Shown here one piece after another: positions 6,787 to 13,649 of a stretch of 14,819 nucleotides of DNA. Position 1 is the first letter of the stretch, and each line of letters starts with the position of its first letter. Source of the DNA: Oscillospiraceae bacterium (lineage in GTDB: Bacteria > Bacillota > Clostridia > Christensenellales > Aristaeellaceae); NCBI GenBank assembly GCA_031282605.1, contig JAITDK010000017.1:1-14819 (forward strand), in the 5' to 3' direction. The notes beneath the pieces are model-generated. The model did not search any database. It was not told where the DNA came from and saw nothing but the letters and a program-made list of their open reading frames with translations. Position numbers and translations under genes: made by a program.

Positions 6787-7299
6787 TTAACTCTTCCCCC
6801 CTGCCGTTGTGCGCATATCTAGTATATATTGCGTTAATAATTCCAGCGATCCGGACGGTATGACGGCCGCGAGCGCCCCCCCGAACGCCGCCAGCTGCCG
6901 CGCCGCGCTGCTGGACCAATGCGCGAGCGAAGGATCCGCCGCGAGGAATACCGTCTCGATTGAATCAACGCCCGACAACTCACGGTTGGCTCGCGCCATG
7001 GCCGCCTCATACTCGAAATCCTGGATCGACCTGATCCCCCGCGCGATTACCCGCGCGCCGCTCGCGCGCGCACAGTCCACCGCCAGCCCCTCGAACTGAA
7101 TGACGCTCACACCCTGAATGCCGGTCAGCGCCGCCCTCGCCAGAGCCTCTCGCTGATCCCACGTAAGCCAGCCGCGCTTTTCCGGATTGCGCAGTATAGC
7201 GACGACCACGTCGCCGAACAAAACAGCGGCGCGCTGTATGACGTCCACATGCCCGCGCGTGATCGGATCGTAACTGCCGGGTATCAAACATACGCTCAT
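6787..7299 (-). CDS. coaD: phosphopantetheine adenylyltransferase
   Basis: Transfers AMP from ATP to 4'-phosphopantetheine, giving dephospho-CoA, the penultimate step of coenzyme A synthesis. The 170-residue length is usual. The nucleotide-binding start GSYDPITRGH (8-17) carries the (T/H)xGH motif, with Tyr10 where Phe is commoner. RGIRSIQDFEYE (87-98) supplies the conserved arginines and the family's DFEYE block, and the serine triplet is at 129-131. The stretch before that triplet (PSLAHW) differs from the common FI and may be a lineage variation. AAAGGA eight bases before ATG 7299 is a good ribosome binding site. It follows rsmD by 12 bases, a pairing widespread in Firmicutes, and abuts the coiled-coil gene with no gap. 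Confidence 0.96.
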   Translation of the reverse strand: MSVCLIPGSYDPITRGHVDVIQRAAVLFGDVVVAILRNPEKRGWLTWDQREALARAALTGIQGVSVIQFEGLAVDCARASGARVIARGIRSIQDFEYEAAMARANRELSGVDSIETVFLAADPSLAHWSSSAARQLAAFGGALAAVIPSGSLELLTQYILDMRTTAGGKS

Positions 7300-7311
7300 A
7301 ACGACTATCCT

Positions 7312-7869
7312 TTATGAACCCAAAGTCTCAGGAACCTCATAAAAACTAAGCGTGGTATCGCCGTACGAACGCGACTTAACGAGCGTCAAACCGTCGGGCG
7401 GATCGGGCGGATCACCCCGGCCATGTTCCAGCGTGATCCACGCGCCGGGTACGGCCAGCGTCGCGGCGGCGGCCAGCAATCCCCGTGTGTCCGGCCATGC
7501 ATACGGCGGATCCAGCATAATCAGGTCGAAGCGCGCGCCTTCAGAGCGAAGGGTTCGCGCCGCGCGTTCCCAATCGAGCGCAATCAGCCGCGTGCGTTCG
7601 GCCATACCGACAGAGGCGATATTGCGCCGGATGACGGCGATGGCCTTGGTCGAACGTTCCGCCATTACCGCGGCGGCCGCGCCTCGGCTGACCGCCTCCA
7701 ACGCCAACGCGCCTGAACCCGCGAACGCGTCCAACACCAGCGCGCCCTCCACGCGCCCGGTCAAGATGTCGAACAACGCCTCGCGAACCATGTCGCGCGT
7801 AGGCCGCGTATCCCGCCCGTCCGGCGCGACCAGCGACCGTCCTCGCGCGGTTCCGCCTATAATCCGCAT
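7312..7869 (-). CDS. rsmD: 16S rRNA (guanine(966)-N(2))-methyltransferase
   Basis: Methylates guanine 966 (E. coli numbering) of 16S rRNA during small-subunit assembly, using S-adenosylmethionine. The 185-residue protein has the family opening MRIIGGTARGRSL and TRPTRDMVREALF. The SAM-binding glycine loop is DAFAGSGALALEA (47-59), and the catalytic DPPY motif is at 120-123. Length is typical. The gene starts three bases after the stop of the upstream membrane-protein gene and has no visible Shine-Dalgarno site, so it probably relies on ribosomes finishing the previous gene. It precedes coaD, as in many Firmicutes. Confidence 0.95.
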   Translation of the reverse strand: MRIIGGTARGRSLVAPDGRDTRPTRDMVREALFDILTGRVEGALVLDAFAGSGALALEAVSRGAAAAVMAERSTKAIAVIRRNIASVGMAERTRLIALDWERAARTLRSEGARFDLIMLDPPYAWPDTRGLLAAAATLAVPGAWITLEHGRGDPPDPPDGLTLVKSRSYGDTTLSFYEVPETLGS

Positions 7870-7872
7870 CGG

Positions 7873-8649
7873 CTAAATAAGTTGGTTGCGATCGTCTTTG
7901 CGTTTGCGCGTCTCGTGCGCCTTTTTTTTCAGGCGCATGCGTGGTTTGGATTTTACGGATTCGATGAACTTGCGAGTCTTATCGAATCGCGCTGGCCCTA
8001 TTAAGTAACCGATCGCGTAGCACGCGGGCAGCGGCAGCGCCAGCAGCGGGCTGACGCGATCCAGCAGCAGCGACGCCTCGTCGCCCATCGACGCGATCAA
8101 GTACACAAACGGCAGTATAGCGAACCGCACGCCGATACGCAGCCAGTCGGTTATCGGCGTGACGACCTCACGGTTGTAATACTCCAGCGCGCGACCCACG
8201 TCCGGCTGACGCATATACGCGTTCAGCCAGCCTGGCAGATCCTGCAGCGCGTATGTGTACGGAACGGCGTTAACCGCCACGACGACCCCCAATATGACGA
8301 ACGGAGACGCGCCCAGCAGCGCGCCCAGCAGCGTCTTGCCGCGCGAGTATGCCCGCGGAGCGCGCAAAGCATCCGGGGTAATGGCTTTCGCCTTAACGCG
8401 CAGGAAGTCCGTCTTGCAGTCGTCCTCGCCCGCCGACGCTCCGAGCTGGAAATACAGCGCGCCCGCGCCCAGCAGCGTAGCGGCGTTCATGATGGTGCGC
8501 AGCGCGGCGTTATCGCTCATCAGCACCGGAGCGAACATCAGCCCCAGAAACCCCAGCACGGCGGTGAACCCCAGTATCTTTAGCGCGACAATGACGACTC
8601 CCCCGCGCGGGCGCAGTCCAACCGAACCGCCCTTACCCTTCTGACTCAT
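7873..8649 (-). CDS. polytopic membrane protein of unknown function with a basic C-terminal tail
   Basis: I do not recognise the family. The 258-residue product has hydrophobic segments at about 18-43, 49-70, 106-130, 169-188 and 199-219. A loop of about 35 residues (71-105) contains EDDCKTDFLRVKAKAI, and another of about 38 (131-168) is rich in Tyr and Asp. The last 38 residues (221-258) are strongly basic, with KPRMRLKKKAHETRKRK, the composition expected of a cytosolic tail that could touch nucleic acid or phospholipid head groups. No enzymatic motif is seen. It is enclosed in the operon: its ATG overlaps the cyclo-ligase stop by four bases and its stop is three bases before rsmD. A transport, lipid or envelope role cannot be chosen from the sequence. 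Confidence 0.8.
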   Translation of the reverse strand: MSQKGKGGSVGLRPRGGVVIVALKILGFTAVLGFLGLMFAPVLMSDNAALRTIMNAATLLGAGALYFQLGASAGEDDCKTDFLRVKAKAITPDALRAPRAYSRGKTLLGALLGASPFVILGVVVAVNAVPYTYALQDLPGWLNAYMRQPDVGRALEYYNREVVTPITDWLRIGVRFAILPFVYLIASMGDEASLLLDRVSPLLALPLPACYAIGYLIGPARFDKTRKFIESVKSKPRMRLKKKAHETRKRKDDRNQLI

Positions 8650-9200
8650 ACTCTATCTCCTATAACAATTAAACCGTTCGGCAGCGCGAGCGCGTGCATC
8701 CGCTGATCCCATGGATTGACGTCGATATGTCCGCGCAGCTGGCATTCGAACGCCGGCGCGATACGGTACGCCGGACATCTCGCGAGGAAACGGTCATAAT
8801 ACCCGCCGCCCCGCCCGATTCTAGAACCGCTCAAATCGAACGCCAGGCCGGGAGCGATAACCAGATCAATCGATTCAGGCGAAACCACAGCCGCGCCATG
8901 CGGCGACGGAACGCCGTATCTGCCGCGCGGCGGCGATTCTCCGTTATATATGACGGCTTCCATCAGCCCTGGTTCCGCTAGCACGCGCGGCGCGCATACT
9001 AGCTTGCCTTGATCAAGCGCAGCGTGGATCAGTCGTGCGGTGGATACCTCCATACCAATCGAGATATAACAGAACACGCGGCGTGCGACCCGCCAAGCCT
9101 CTGACGACAGTATGAACCCCGTTATAGACGCCGAATCATTCGCGCGGCTCTCCGGGGTGGTCGTCTCGGCTATGCGGCGGAGCAGCGCGGCGCGATCCAT
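8646..9200 (-). CDS. 5-formyltetrahydrofolate cyclo-ligase
   Basis: ATP-dependent conversion of 5-formyl-tetrahydrofolate to 5,10-methenyl-tetrahydrofolate, which returns a storage folate to one-carbon metabolism (MTHFS/YgfA family). The 184-residue protein shows the diagnostic block LVIAPGLAFDLSGSRIGRGGGYYDRFL (113-139, shown by its key parts APGLAFD and GRGGGYYDRF). It also has a central strand CYISIGMEVSTARLI and KLVCAPRV. The N-terminus is slightly shorter than in many members, and the KxxLR motif is reduced to RAALLRR. The C-terminal PWDQRMHALALPNGL departs from the usual acidic DxPLD pattern. It begins one base after the alr stop without a clear Shine-Dalgarno site, which suggests coupled translation, and overlaps the next gene by four bases. 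Confidence 0.93.
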   Translation of the reverse strand: MDRAALLRRIAETTTPESRANDSASITGFILSSEAWRVARRVFCYISIGMEVSTARLIHAALDQGKLVCAPRVLAEPGLMEAVIYNGESPPRGRYGVPSPHGAAVVSPESIDLVIAPGLAFDLSGSRIGRGGGYYDRFLARCPAYRIAPAFECQLRGHIDVNPWDQRMHALALPNGLIVIGDRV

Positions 9201-9201
9201 G

Positions 9202-10314
9202 TCAAGCGGCGGGGATCACTACGCGCGGCACTCGCGGCGACACGGCGCAGAACACCTCATGGCTGATCGTGCCCGCCCATCCGGCCAGTTCATCCGCCGT
9301 AATCGCGTCTCCGCCTTGCGAACCCAGCAGCACTACCTCGTCCCCGACCGACACGCCGGGGATTCCGGTCACGTTGGCCATGCATTGATCCATGCACACG
9401 CGGCCTATTATTGGAGCCTTTACGCCGCGAACGAGCACGAAACCCTTGTTGGACAAGGCGCGGTGATACCCGTCGGCGTATCCGACGGGGAACGTCATAA
9501 CGCGCGTCTCACGCGCGCAGGTGAACGAGCGACCGTAACCCACGCAGGACTCTGCGGGAATATCATGTATGTTGGCGGCTTGAGTGACCCAGCGCATGGC
9601 GGGGCGCACAGGAACGTTGGTCGGCAGCGGCGGCGCGCCGTACAGCGCGATACCCAGCCGCGACATATCTAGCCGCGACTGCGGCCATGCCAGATACCCC
9701 GCGCTATTCGCGGCGTGAGCCACTATCGGGCCGAAGCGTTCCTTCATAAAGAGAACCGCGCTCATAAACGCGGCGATCTGCGCGCGCGTATAGTCCATGT
9801 CGTCCGAGTCCAGCGAGTCTGACGCGGCAAGATGCGTGAACATCCCCGTCACGCGGACATGATCCGCCGCGTCCACGGCGTCCGCCAGCGCGTCGAGGCT
9901 CTTGCCGCGCGCGCCGATACGATTCATTCCGGTATCCACCTTCAGATGCACGAACGCCGTCGAATCCATCCGCGAGGCGGCCTTGTCCAGCATCGCGGCG
10001 TGCTCGGGCAGGAATACCGTCTGAGTCAATCGGTGCGCGATTACCTCGTCCAGCGCGGCGGGATCGGGCGTGCCCAGTATCAATAGCGGAGCGGATATCC
10101 CCGCCTGGCGCAGTCTCACGCCCTCCTCGGCGATGGCGACGCCCAGCGCCGTACAGCCATTGGCCAGCGCCGCGCGCGCGACGTCAACGTCGCCGTGGCC
10201 GTAAGCGTTCGCCTTGACGACCGCCATCAGCGGGTTCGACGGATCGACGGCGCGCAGCGCGCGGACGTTGTGGGCGATCGCGTTCAGGTTGATGATCAAT
10301 CGCGTGTTGCGCAT
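9202..10314 (-). CDS. alr: alanine racemase
   Basis: PLP-dependent interconversion of L- and D-alanine, the source of D-Ala for peptidoglycan. The 370-residue protein has the normal two-domain layout. An N-terminal TIM barrel carries the PLP lysine Lys34 in VVKANAYGHG, HLKVDTGMNRIG (123-134), and HAANSAGYL (200-208). A C-terminal beta domain carries the catalytic tyrosine Tyr260 in VGYGRSF, FPVGYADGYHR, GRVCMDQ (304-310), and the closing CAVSPRVPRV. All key residues are intact. It lies three bases after the ACT-domain gene and one base before the cyclo-ligase gene. The ribosome binding site is weak. murA, another cell-wall gene, is only about 900 bases away in the divergent unit. Confidence 0.96.
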   Translation of the reverse strand: MRNTRLIINLNAIAHNVRALRAVDPSNPLMAVVKANAYGHGDVDVARAALANGCTALGVAIAEEGVRLRQAGISAPLLILGTPDPAALDEVIAHRLTQTVFLPEHAAMLDKAASRMDSTAFVHLKVDTGMNRIGARGKSLDALADAVDAADHVRVTGMFTHLAASDSLDSDDMDYTRAQIAAFMSAVLFMKERFGPIVAHAANSAGYLAWPQSRLDMSRLGIALYGAPPLPTNVPVRPAMRWVTQAANIHDIPAESCVGYGRSFTCARETRVMTFPVGYADGYHRALSNKGFVLVRGVKAPIIGRVCMDQCMANVTGIPGVSVGDEVVLLGSQGGDAITADELAGWAGTISHEVFCAVSPRVPRVVIPAA

Positions 10315-10317
10315 CGG

Positions 10318-10761
10318 TTACAGATTGTCCAGCCGGACCGAATCAATCAGAATGACGCCGCTGTCCTTGAGCGCCGTGACCGCGCCGCCGACGTTCTCGA
10401 CGCGGAACACGATCGCCGCGCCGTTTCCGCCGTCCGAATCGATCGACCGGGCGAACGAGTAGCAGTATTCGAGGCTGATGTTCTGCTCACGCAGCGCCTC
10501 CAGCACCACGGCTAATCCGCCGGGCTGGTCGGGCACCAGCGCGGCCAGCACCTCCGTTATACGCGAGGTGAAGCCCGCTTCGGTCAGCGCCTTTACGGCC
10601 TCGTCGGGCCGCTTGACCAGGCAGCGCAGTATGCCGAACCTCTCTGTGTCCGCCAGCGTCAGCGCGAGCAAGTCGAACCCCTTATCCGCCAGCAGCCGCG
10701 TGACCTTAGCCAGCGTCCCAGGCGAATTCTCTATAAACACCGATACCTGTTTAATCGTCAT
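10318..10761 (-). CDS. tandem ACT-domain protein
   Basis: A 147-residue protein made of two ACT modules (about 1-70 and 71-147), the small ligand-binding fold that usually senses amino acids. The first opens with QVSVFIENSPGTLAKVTRLLADKGFD, whose ENSPGTL and the following helix are the classic ACT beta-alpha turn. The second contains the same turn as DQPGGLAVVLEAL, followed by ISLEYCYSF. There is no catalytic domain, so it is a stand-alone sensor or a subunit of another enzyme; in Clostridia such proteins often sit beside phenylacetate-CoA ligase-like genes, which are absent here. AGGAGG four bases before ATG 10761 is a strong but slightly close Shine-Dalgarno site. It is the first gene of the seven-gene operon. 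Its ligand is unknown. Confidence 0.87.
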   Translation of the reverse strand: MTIKQVSVFIENSPGTLAKVTRLLADKGFDLLALTLADTERFGILRCLVKRPDEAVKALTEAGFTSRITEVLAALVPDQPGGLAVVLEALREQNISLEYCYSFARSIDSDGGNGAAIVFRVENVGGAVTALKDSGVILIDSVRLDNL

Positions 10762-10846
10762 AAGCCCTCCTGTTAATGATCGCGCTTTAATGACCGCCGC
10801 CGTTCGTGTCGGATCGCGGCGGAATCCGCGTACGGTTTACTGGAAC

Positions 10847-10875
10847 ATATTAACATAGACCGAGCGTCTTTGCAA
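10847..10875 (-). promoter_or_regulatory. candidate extended -10 promoter of the ACT-alr-coaD operon
   Basis: On the minus strand, TTGCAA (10870-10875) is followed by 17 bases and TAATAT (10847-10852), which is preceded by TGT, giving an extended -10 TGn element. It leaves a leader of about 80 bases before ATG 10761. The region 10762-10955 shows no gene; the 5' leader (about 10765-10840) is GC-rich and may fold. Confidence 0.5.
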
Positions 10876-10955
10876 GATTTCGCGGAGGTTGCGCGTTTAT
10901 ATGTTGCTTAGGGTTTTGTTGGCCGGACTTTTGGATGAATCGGGGAGTGATCGTT

Positions 10956-11189
10956 ATGCCGCTGTTGAAATTCCGATGCGGTAAATGCGAGGCTGTGTTT
11001 GACGAATTGGTGAGCGCGTCGCGCCTTGACAGGCTGAGCGCGGTGAAGTGCCCCAAGTGCGGCGGTGATACCGAGCGCGCGTACGAGGGGCGCTGCCTGT
11101 TCGGCATGGCCGGATCGGACGCCGGGCGCGGAGGATGCAGCGGCGGCTGCGCCGGCTGCTCGGGATGTGGAGGCGGCCGTGATGACTGA
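10956..11189 (+). CDS. FmdB-family zinc-ribbon protein with Cys/Gly-rich tail
   Basis: A 77-residue protein whose first 42 residues form a zinc ribbon of the FmdB type: MPLLKFRCGKCEAVFDELV followed by VKCPKCGGD, with two CxxC knuckles. The family is described as putative regulatory proteins, but no firm role is known. The C-terminal part from about residue 54 is low complexity, mostly Gly and Cys (GGCSGGCAGCSGCGG), and could bind additional metal or simply be a flexible tail. I chose ATG 10956 over the in-frame ATG 10935 because GGGGAG (10942-10947) is eight bases upstream and family members start MPxYxF/YRC. It overlaps the murA start by eight bases, so the two genes are very likely co-translated. 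Confidence 0.82.
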   Translation: MPLLKFRCGKCEAVFDELVSASRLDRLSAVKCPKCGGDTERAYEGRCLFGMAGSDAGRGGCSGGCAGCSGCGGGRDD

Positions 11190-12495
11190 CGAGATAGTCT
11201 GCGGGCGCTGGATCATCGAGGGCGGCAGGCCGCTGCTGGGCGAGGTCGAGATAGGCGGCGGCAAGAATCCCGCCGTGGCTGTCATCGCGGCGTCGCTGCT
11301 GTGCGACGAGCCGGTGACGATCGAAAACCTGCCGTACATCGAAGACGTACGCGTGATGATAGAGCTGCTTGAATGTCTCGGCGCTAAGACTTCCCGCAGC
11401 GGTCGCGTGCTGTGCGTTGATCCGCGTACGGTCAATCGCGTCGCGCCAAGGTACGACCTGGCGCACGCGCTGAGGGCGTCCAGCTACCTGTTGGGCGCGC
11501 TGCTGGGGCGCTGGGGGCAGGCGGAGGCGCCGTATCCGGGCGGATGCGACATCGGCGAGCGGGCGCTCGATCAGCACATAAAGGGTATGCGGGCGCTGGG
11601 TGCGGCGGTCACGGATCAGTACGGCGTGATACGCGCGAAAGCCGGACGGGGCGGTAGGCTCGTCGGCTCGGAGATTTATCTGGACATGGTGACTGTCGGC
11701 GGCACGATCAACCTGCTGCTGGCCGCGTGCCGCGCTAAGGGACAGACCATACTGTTCAACGCGGCCAAGGAACCGCATGTGGTCGAAGTCGCTAACTTCC
11801 TGAATAGCATGGGCGCGCGGATAAAGGGTGCGGGCACCGATGTGATACGTGTAAACGGCGTGGAAAAGCTGCACGGCTCAACCTACGCGATCATACCCGA
11901 CCAGATTGAGACAGGCACTATGATGATAGCGGCGGCGGCCACGAACGGCGATGTCACGATACGCGGCTGCATACCCACCCATATGGAGGCGCTGTCGGCC
12001 AAGCTGCTGGAGATGGGGGTGCGCGTGGACGAACGCGACGACGTGATCCGCGTCCGCTCTACGGGTATACGCCGCGCTCTGACGCTCAAGACCCAGGTGT
12101 ATCCCGGTTTCCCCACCGATCTGCAGCAGCCGATGACCGCGATGCTGTGCACGGCGCGCGGCGTCAGCCTGATCACGGAGACCATATTCGAGTCGCGATT
12201 CAAGCACCTGCGCGAGCTGGCGCGAATGGGCGCGCGCGCTCAGGTGATGGACAGGGTAGCGGTGATCGAAGGCGTGCCCGAATTGACCGGCGCGACGCTG
12301 TCCGCGACTGACTTGCGCGCGGGCGCCGCGCTGGTTGTGGCCGGACTGATGGCGCGCGGCGCGACTGATATCCTCAATCCGCACTACATCGACCGCGGTT
12401 ACGAGCGTTTCGCCGACAAACTCAACGCGCTGGGCGCGCGCGTCGTCAGGGAGGATCGAACGCAGGCCGAGACAAGCGCCGAAACAGGCGCGTAG
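11182..12495 (+). CDS. murA: UDP-N-acetylglucosamine 1-carboxyvinyltransferase
   Basis: Adds enolpyruvate from PEP to UDP-GlcNAc, the first committed step of peptidoglycan synthesis, in the cytoplasm. The 437-residue product has EVEIGGGKNPAVAVIAASLL with Lys28 (Lys22 in E. coli), LRAS with Arg98, and the loop PGGCDIGERALDQHIKG with the active-site Cys122. It also has YPGFPTDLQQP with Asp313, and the closing YIDRGYERFADKLNALGA. The retained cysteine at the fosfomycin-target position predicts sensitivity, unlike the Asp variants; that is inference. The start ATG 11182 is set by GGAGG (11169-11173) eight bases upstream and by homology, although the frame is open further back. It overlaps fmdB by eight bases and precedes the GNAT gene by 14. 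ATA is used as often as ATC for isoleucine. Confidence 0.96.
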   Translation: MTDEIVCGRWIIEGGRPLLGEVEIGGGKNPAVAVIAASLLCDEPVTIENLPYIEDVRVMIELLECLGAKTSRSGRVLCVDPRTVNRVAPRYDLAHALRASSYLLGALLGRWGQAEAPYPGGCDIGERALDQHIKGMRALGAAVTDQYGVIRAKAGRGGRLVGSEIYLDMVTVGGTINLLLAACRAKGQTILFNAAKEPHVVEVANFLNSMGARIKGAGTDVIRVNGVEKLHGSTYAIIPDQIETGTMMIAAAATNGDVTIRGCIPTHMEALSAKLLEMGVRVDERDDVIRVRSTGIRRALTLKTQVYPGFPTDLQQPMTAMLCTARGVSLITETIFESRFKHLRELARMGARAQVMDRVAVIEGVPELTGATLSATDLRAGAALVVAGLMARGATDILNPHYIDRGYERFADKLNALGARVVREDRTQAETSAETGA

Positions 12496-12509
12496 GAGGA
12501 TTTACAACG

Positions 12510-13649
12510 ATGGCTGTATACGAAACCGCACGGTTCGAGGATCGTGCGGAGATACTTGATTTCGCGAACCTGGTGTTCAGTATGGCGCACGTGCCGCACG
12601 ATTTCGCTGGGCTGCTGCCGAAGGTGTATGGCGAAAACGCGCCGCTGTTCAGGCCCGATATGCACTTCGTCTCGCGCGAGGACGGACGCATCCGCGCGAT
12701 GGTCGCCATGCTGCCTGTTCCGATGAAGGTGGCGGGACGTGCGTTCACGATCGGATATATCGGCACGGTCAGTTCGCATCCGTATTACCGGGGTCATGGC
12801 GGGATGAAGGCGCTGATGAACATGGCTATTGATACGGCGCGGCGGGAAGGATACGCCTACCTCGCGCTGGGCGGGCGGCGTCAGCGATATGGGTATTTCG
12901 GTTTCACGCCCGCTGGAATGAAGGCGAGACATTCCGTTATTGGCGACAATATCCGACACGCGCTGGGCGGCATCGACGCGTCGGGGATATCGTTCAAAAC
13001 GATAATCGATAACGATGATCCGCTGATCGACGGGATGTTCGGGTTGTATGACAGGCAGGCCGTAACCGGATCCCGGTCGAAGGAGAATTTCCTGATCATA
13101 TGCCAGTCGTGGGGTGCGGAGCTGGTCGCGGTTATGGACGGCGGCGAGTGCGTCGGCTATGCCGTCGCGAGGAGCGGCGACGTGTCCGAACTCGTGCTTA
13201 ATAATCCTGCCCGGTATGCGAAGCCGTTCATTAAGGCGTGGCATAGCGTGAAGGGTGATTTCAAAATAGAGATACCCGTTTATGACGCCGCGCTGCAGCG
13301 TGAGGCCGCCGACTTCTGCGAGAGGCTTGAACTAACGGACGAGATAAAACTCCATGTCATTGATTGGGAAACGACCGTAGGCGCGGCGCTGGCGTTGAAG
13401 CGGCTTACCCACCCGATGCCCGACGGGCGATGGAAGATCCAGGTTGAGAGCGATCCGCCGCTAACGCTCGAAGTCGCGGGACGCGGCGCATCCGTTAGGC
13501 GTGACAACCGCGACATCGACGTGAACATGACGCGCGCGCAGGCTCAGACCGCGTTATTCTCGCGCGAGTCGCTGCTGTTTTCGGCCGCGAACGAGCCGCA
13601 GGGATGGTTTCCGCTGTCGCTTGGTATGCGCAACTCCGATGACTTTTGA
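12510..13649 (+). CDS. GNAT N-acetyltransferase with C-terminal SCP2-like domain (Eis-like)
   Basis: A 379-residue protein. Residues about 1-140 form a GNAT acetyltransferase domain: VSSHPYYRGHGGMKALM (87-103) contains the acetyl-CoA pyrophosphate loop RGHGG, and LGGRRQRYGYFGF (120-132) is the usual following strand and turn. The middle (about 150-280) looks like a second, degenerate GNAT-like part. The last part (about 285-379) resembles the sterol-carrier-like tail of Eis-type proteins, ending PLSLGMRNSDDF. Eis relatives acetylate aminoglycosides or protein lysines; the substrate here is unknown. AGGAGG at 12494-12499 is ten bases before the ATG and overlaps the murA stop. The final 106 bases overlap the convergent MATE gene. 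A third gene in the fmdB-murA unit, its link to wall synthesis is positional only. Confidence 0.86.
   Translation: MAVYETARFEDRAEILDFANLVFSMAHVPHDFAGLLPKVYGENAPLFRPDMHFVSREDGRIRAMVAMLPVPMKVAGRAFTIGYIGTVSSHPYYRGHGGMKALMNMAIDTARREGYAYLALGGRRQRYGYFGFTPAGMKARHSVIGDNIRHALGGIDASGISFKTIIDNDDPLIDGMFGLYDRQAVTGSRSKENFLIICQSWGAELVAVMDGGECVGYAVARSGDVSELVLNNPARYAKPFIKAWHSVKGDFKIEIPVYDAALQREAADFCERLELTDEIKLHVIDWETTVGAALALKRLTHPMPDGRWKIQVESDPPLTLEVAGRGASVRRDNRDIDVNMTRAQAQTALFSRESLLFSAANEPQGWFPLSLGMRNSDDF

Noticed and set aside
11065..11181. Earlier murA start at 11065
   Set aside because: The extra 39 residues are low complexity and read the fmdB Cys/Gly codons out of frame; ATG 11182 has GGAGG and fits MurA homologues.
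10954..11874. 306-codon minus-strand open frame across fmdB and murA
   Set aside because: Arg/His/Gln-rich translation typical of antisense of GC-rich genes; murA motifs fix the real frame.
12399..13244. 281-codon minus-strand open frame opposite the GNAT gene
   Set aside because: No recognisable domain, overlaps two supported genes, no ribosome binding site seen.
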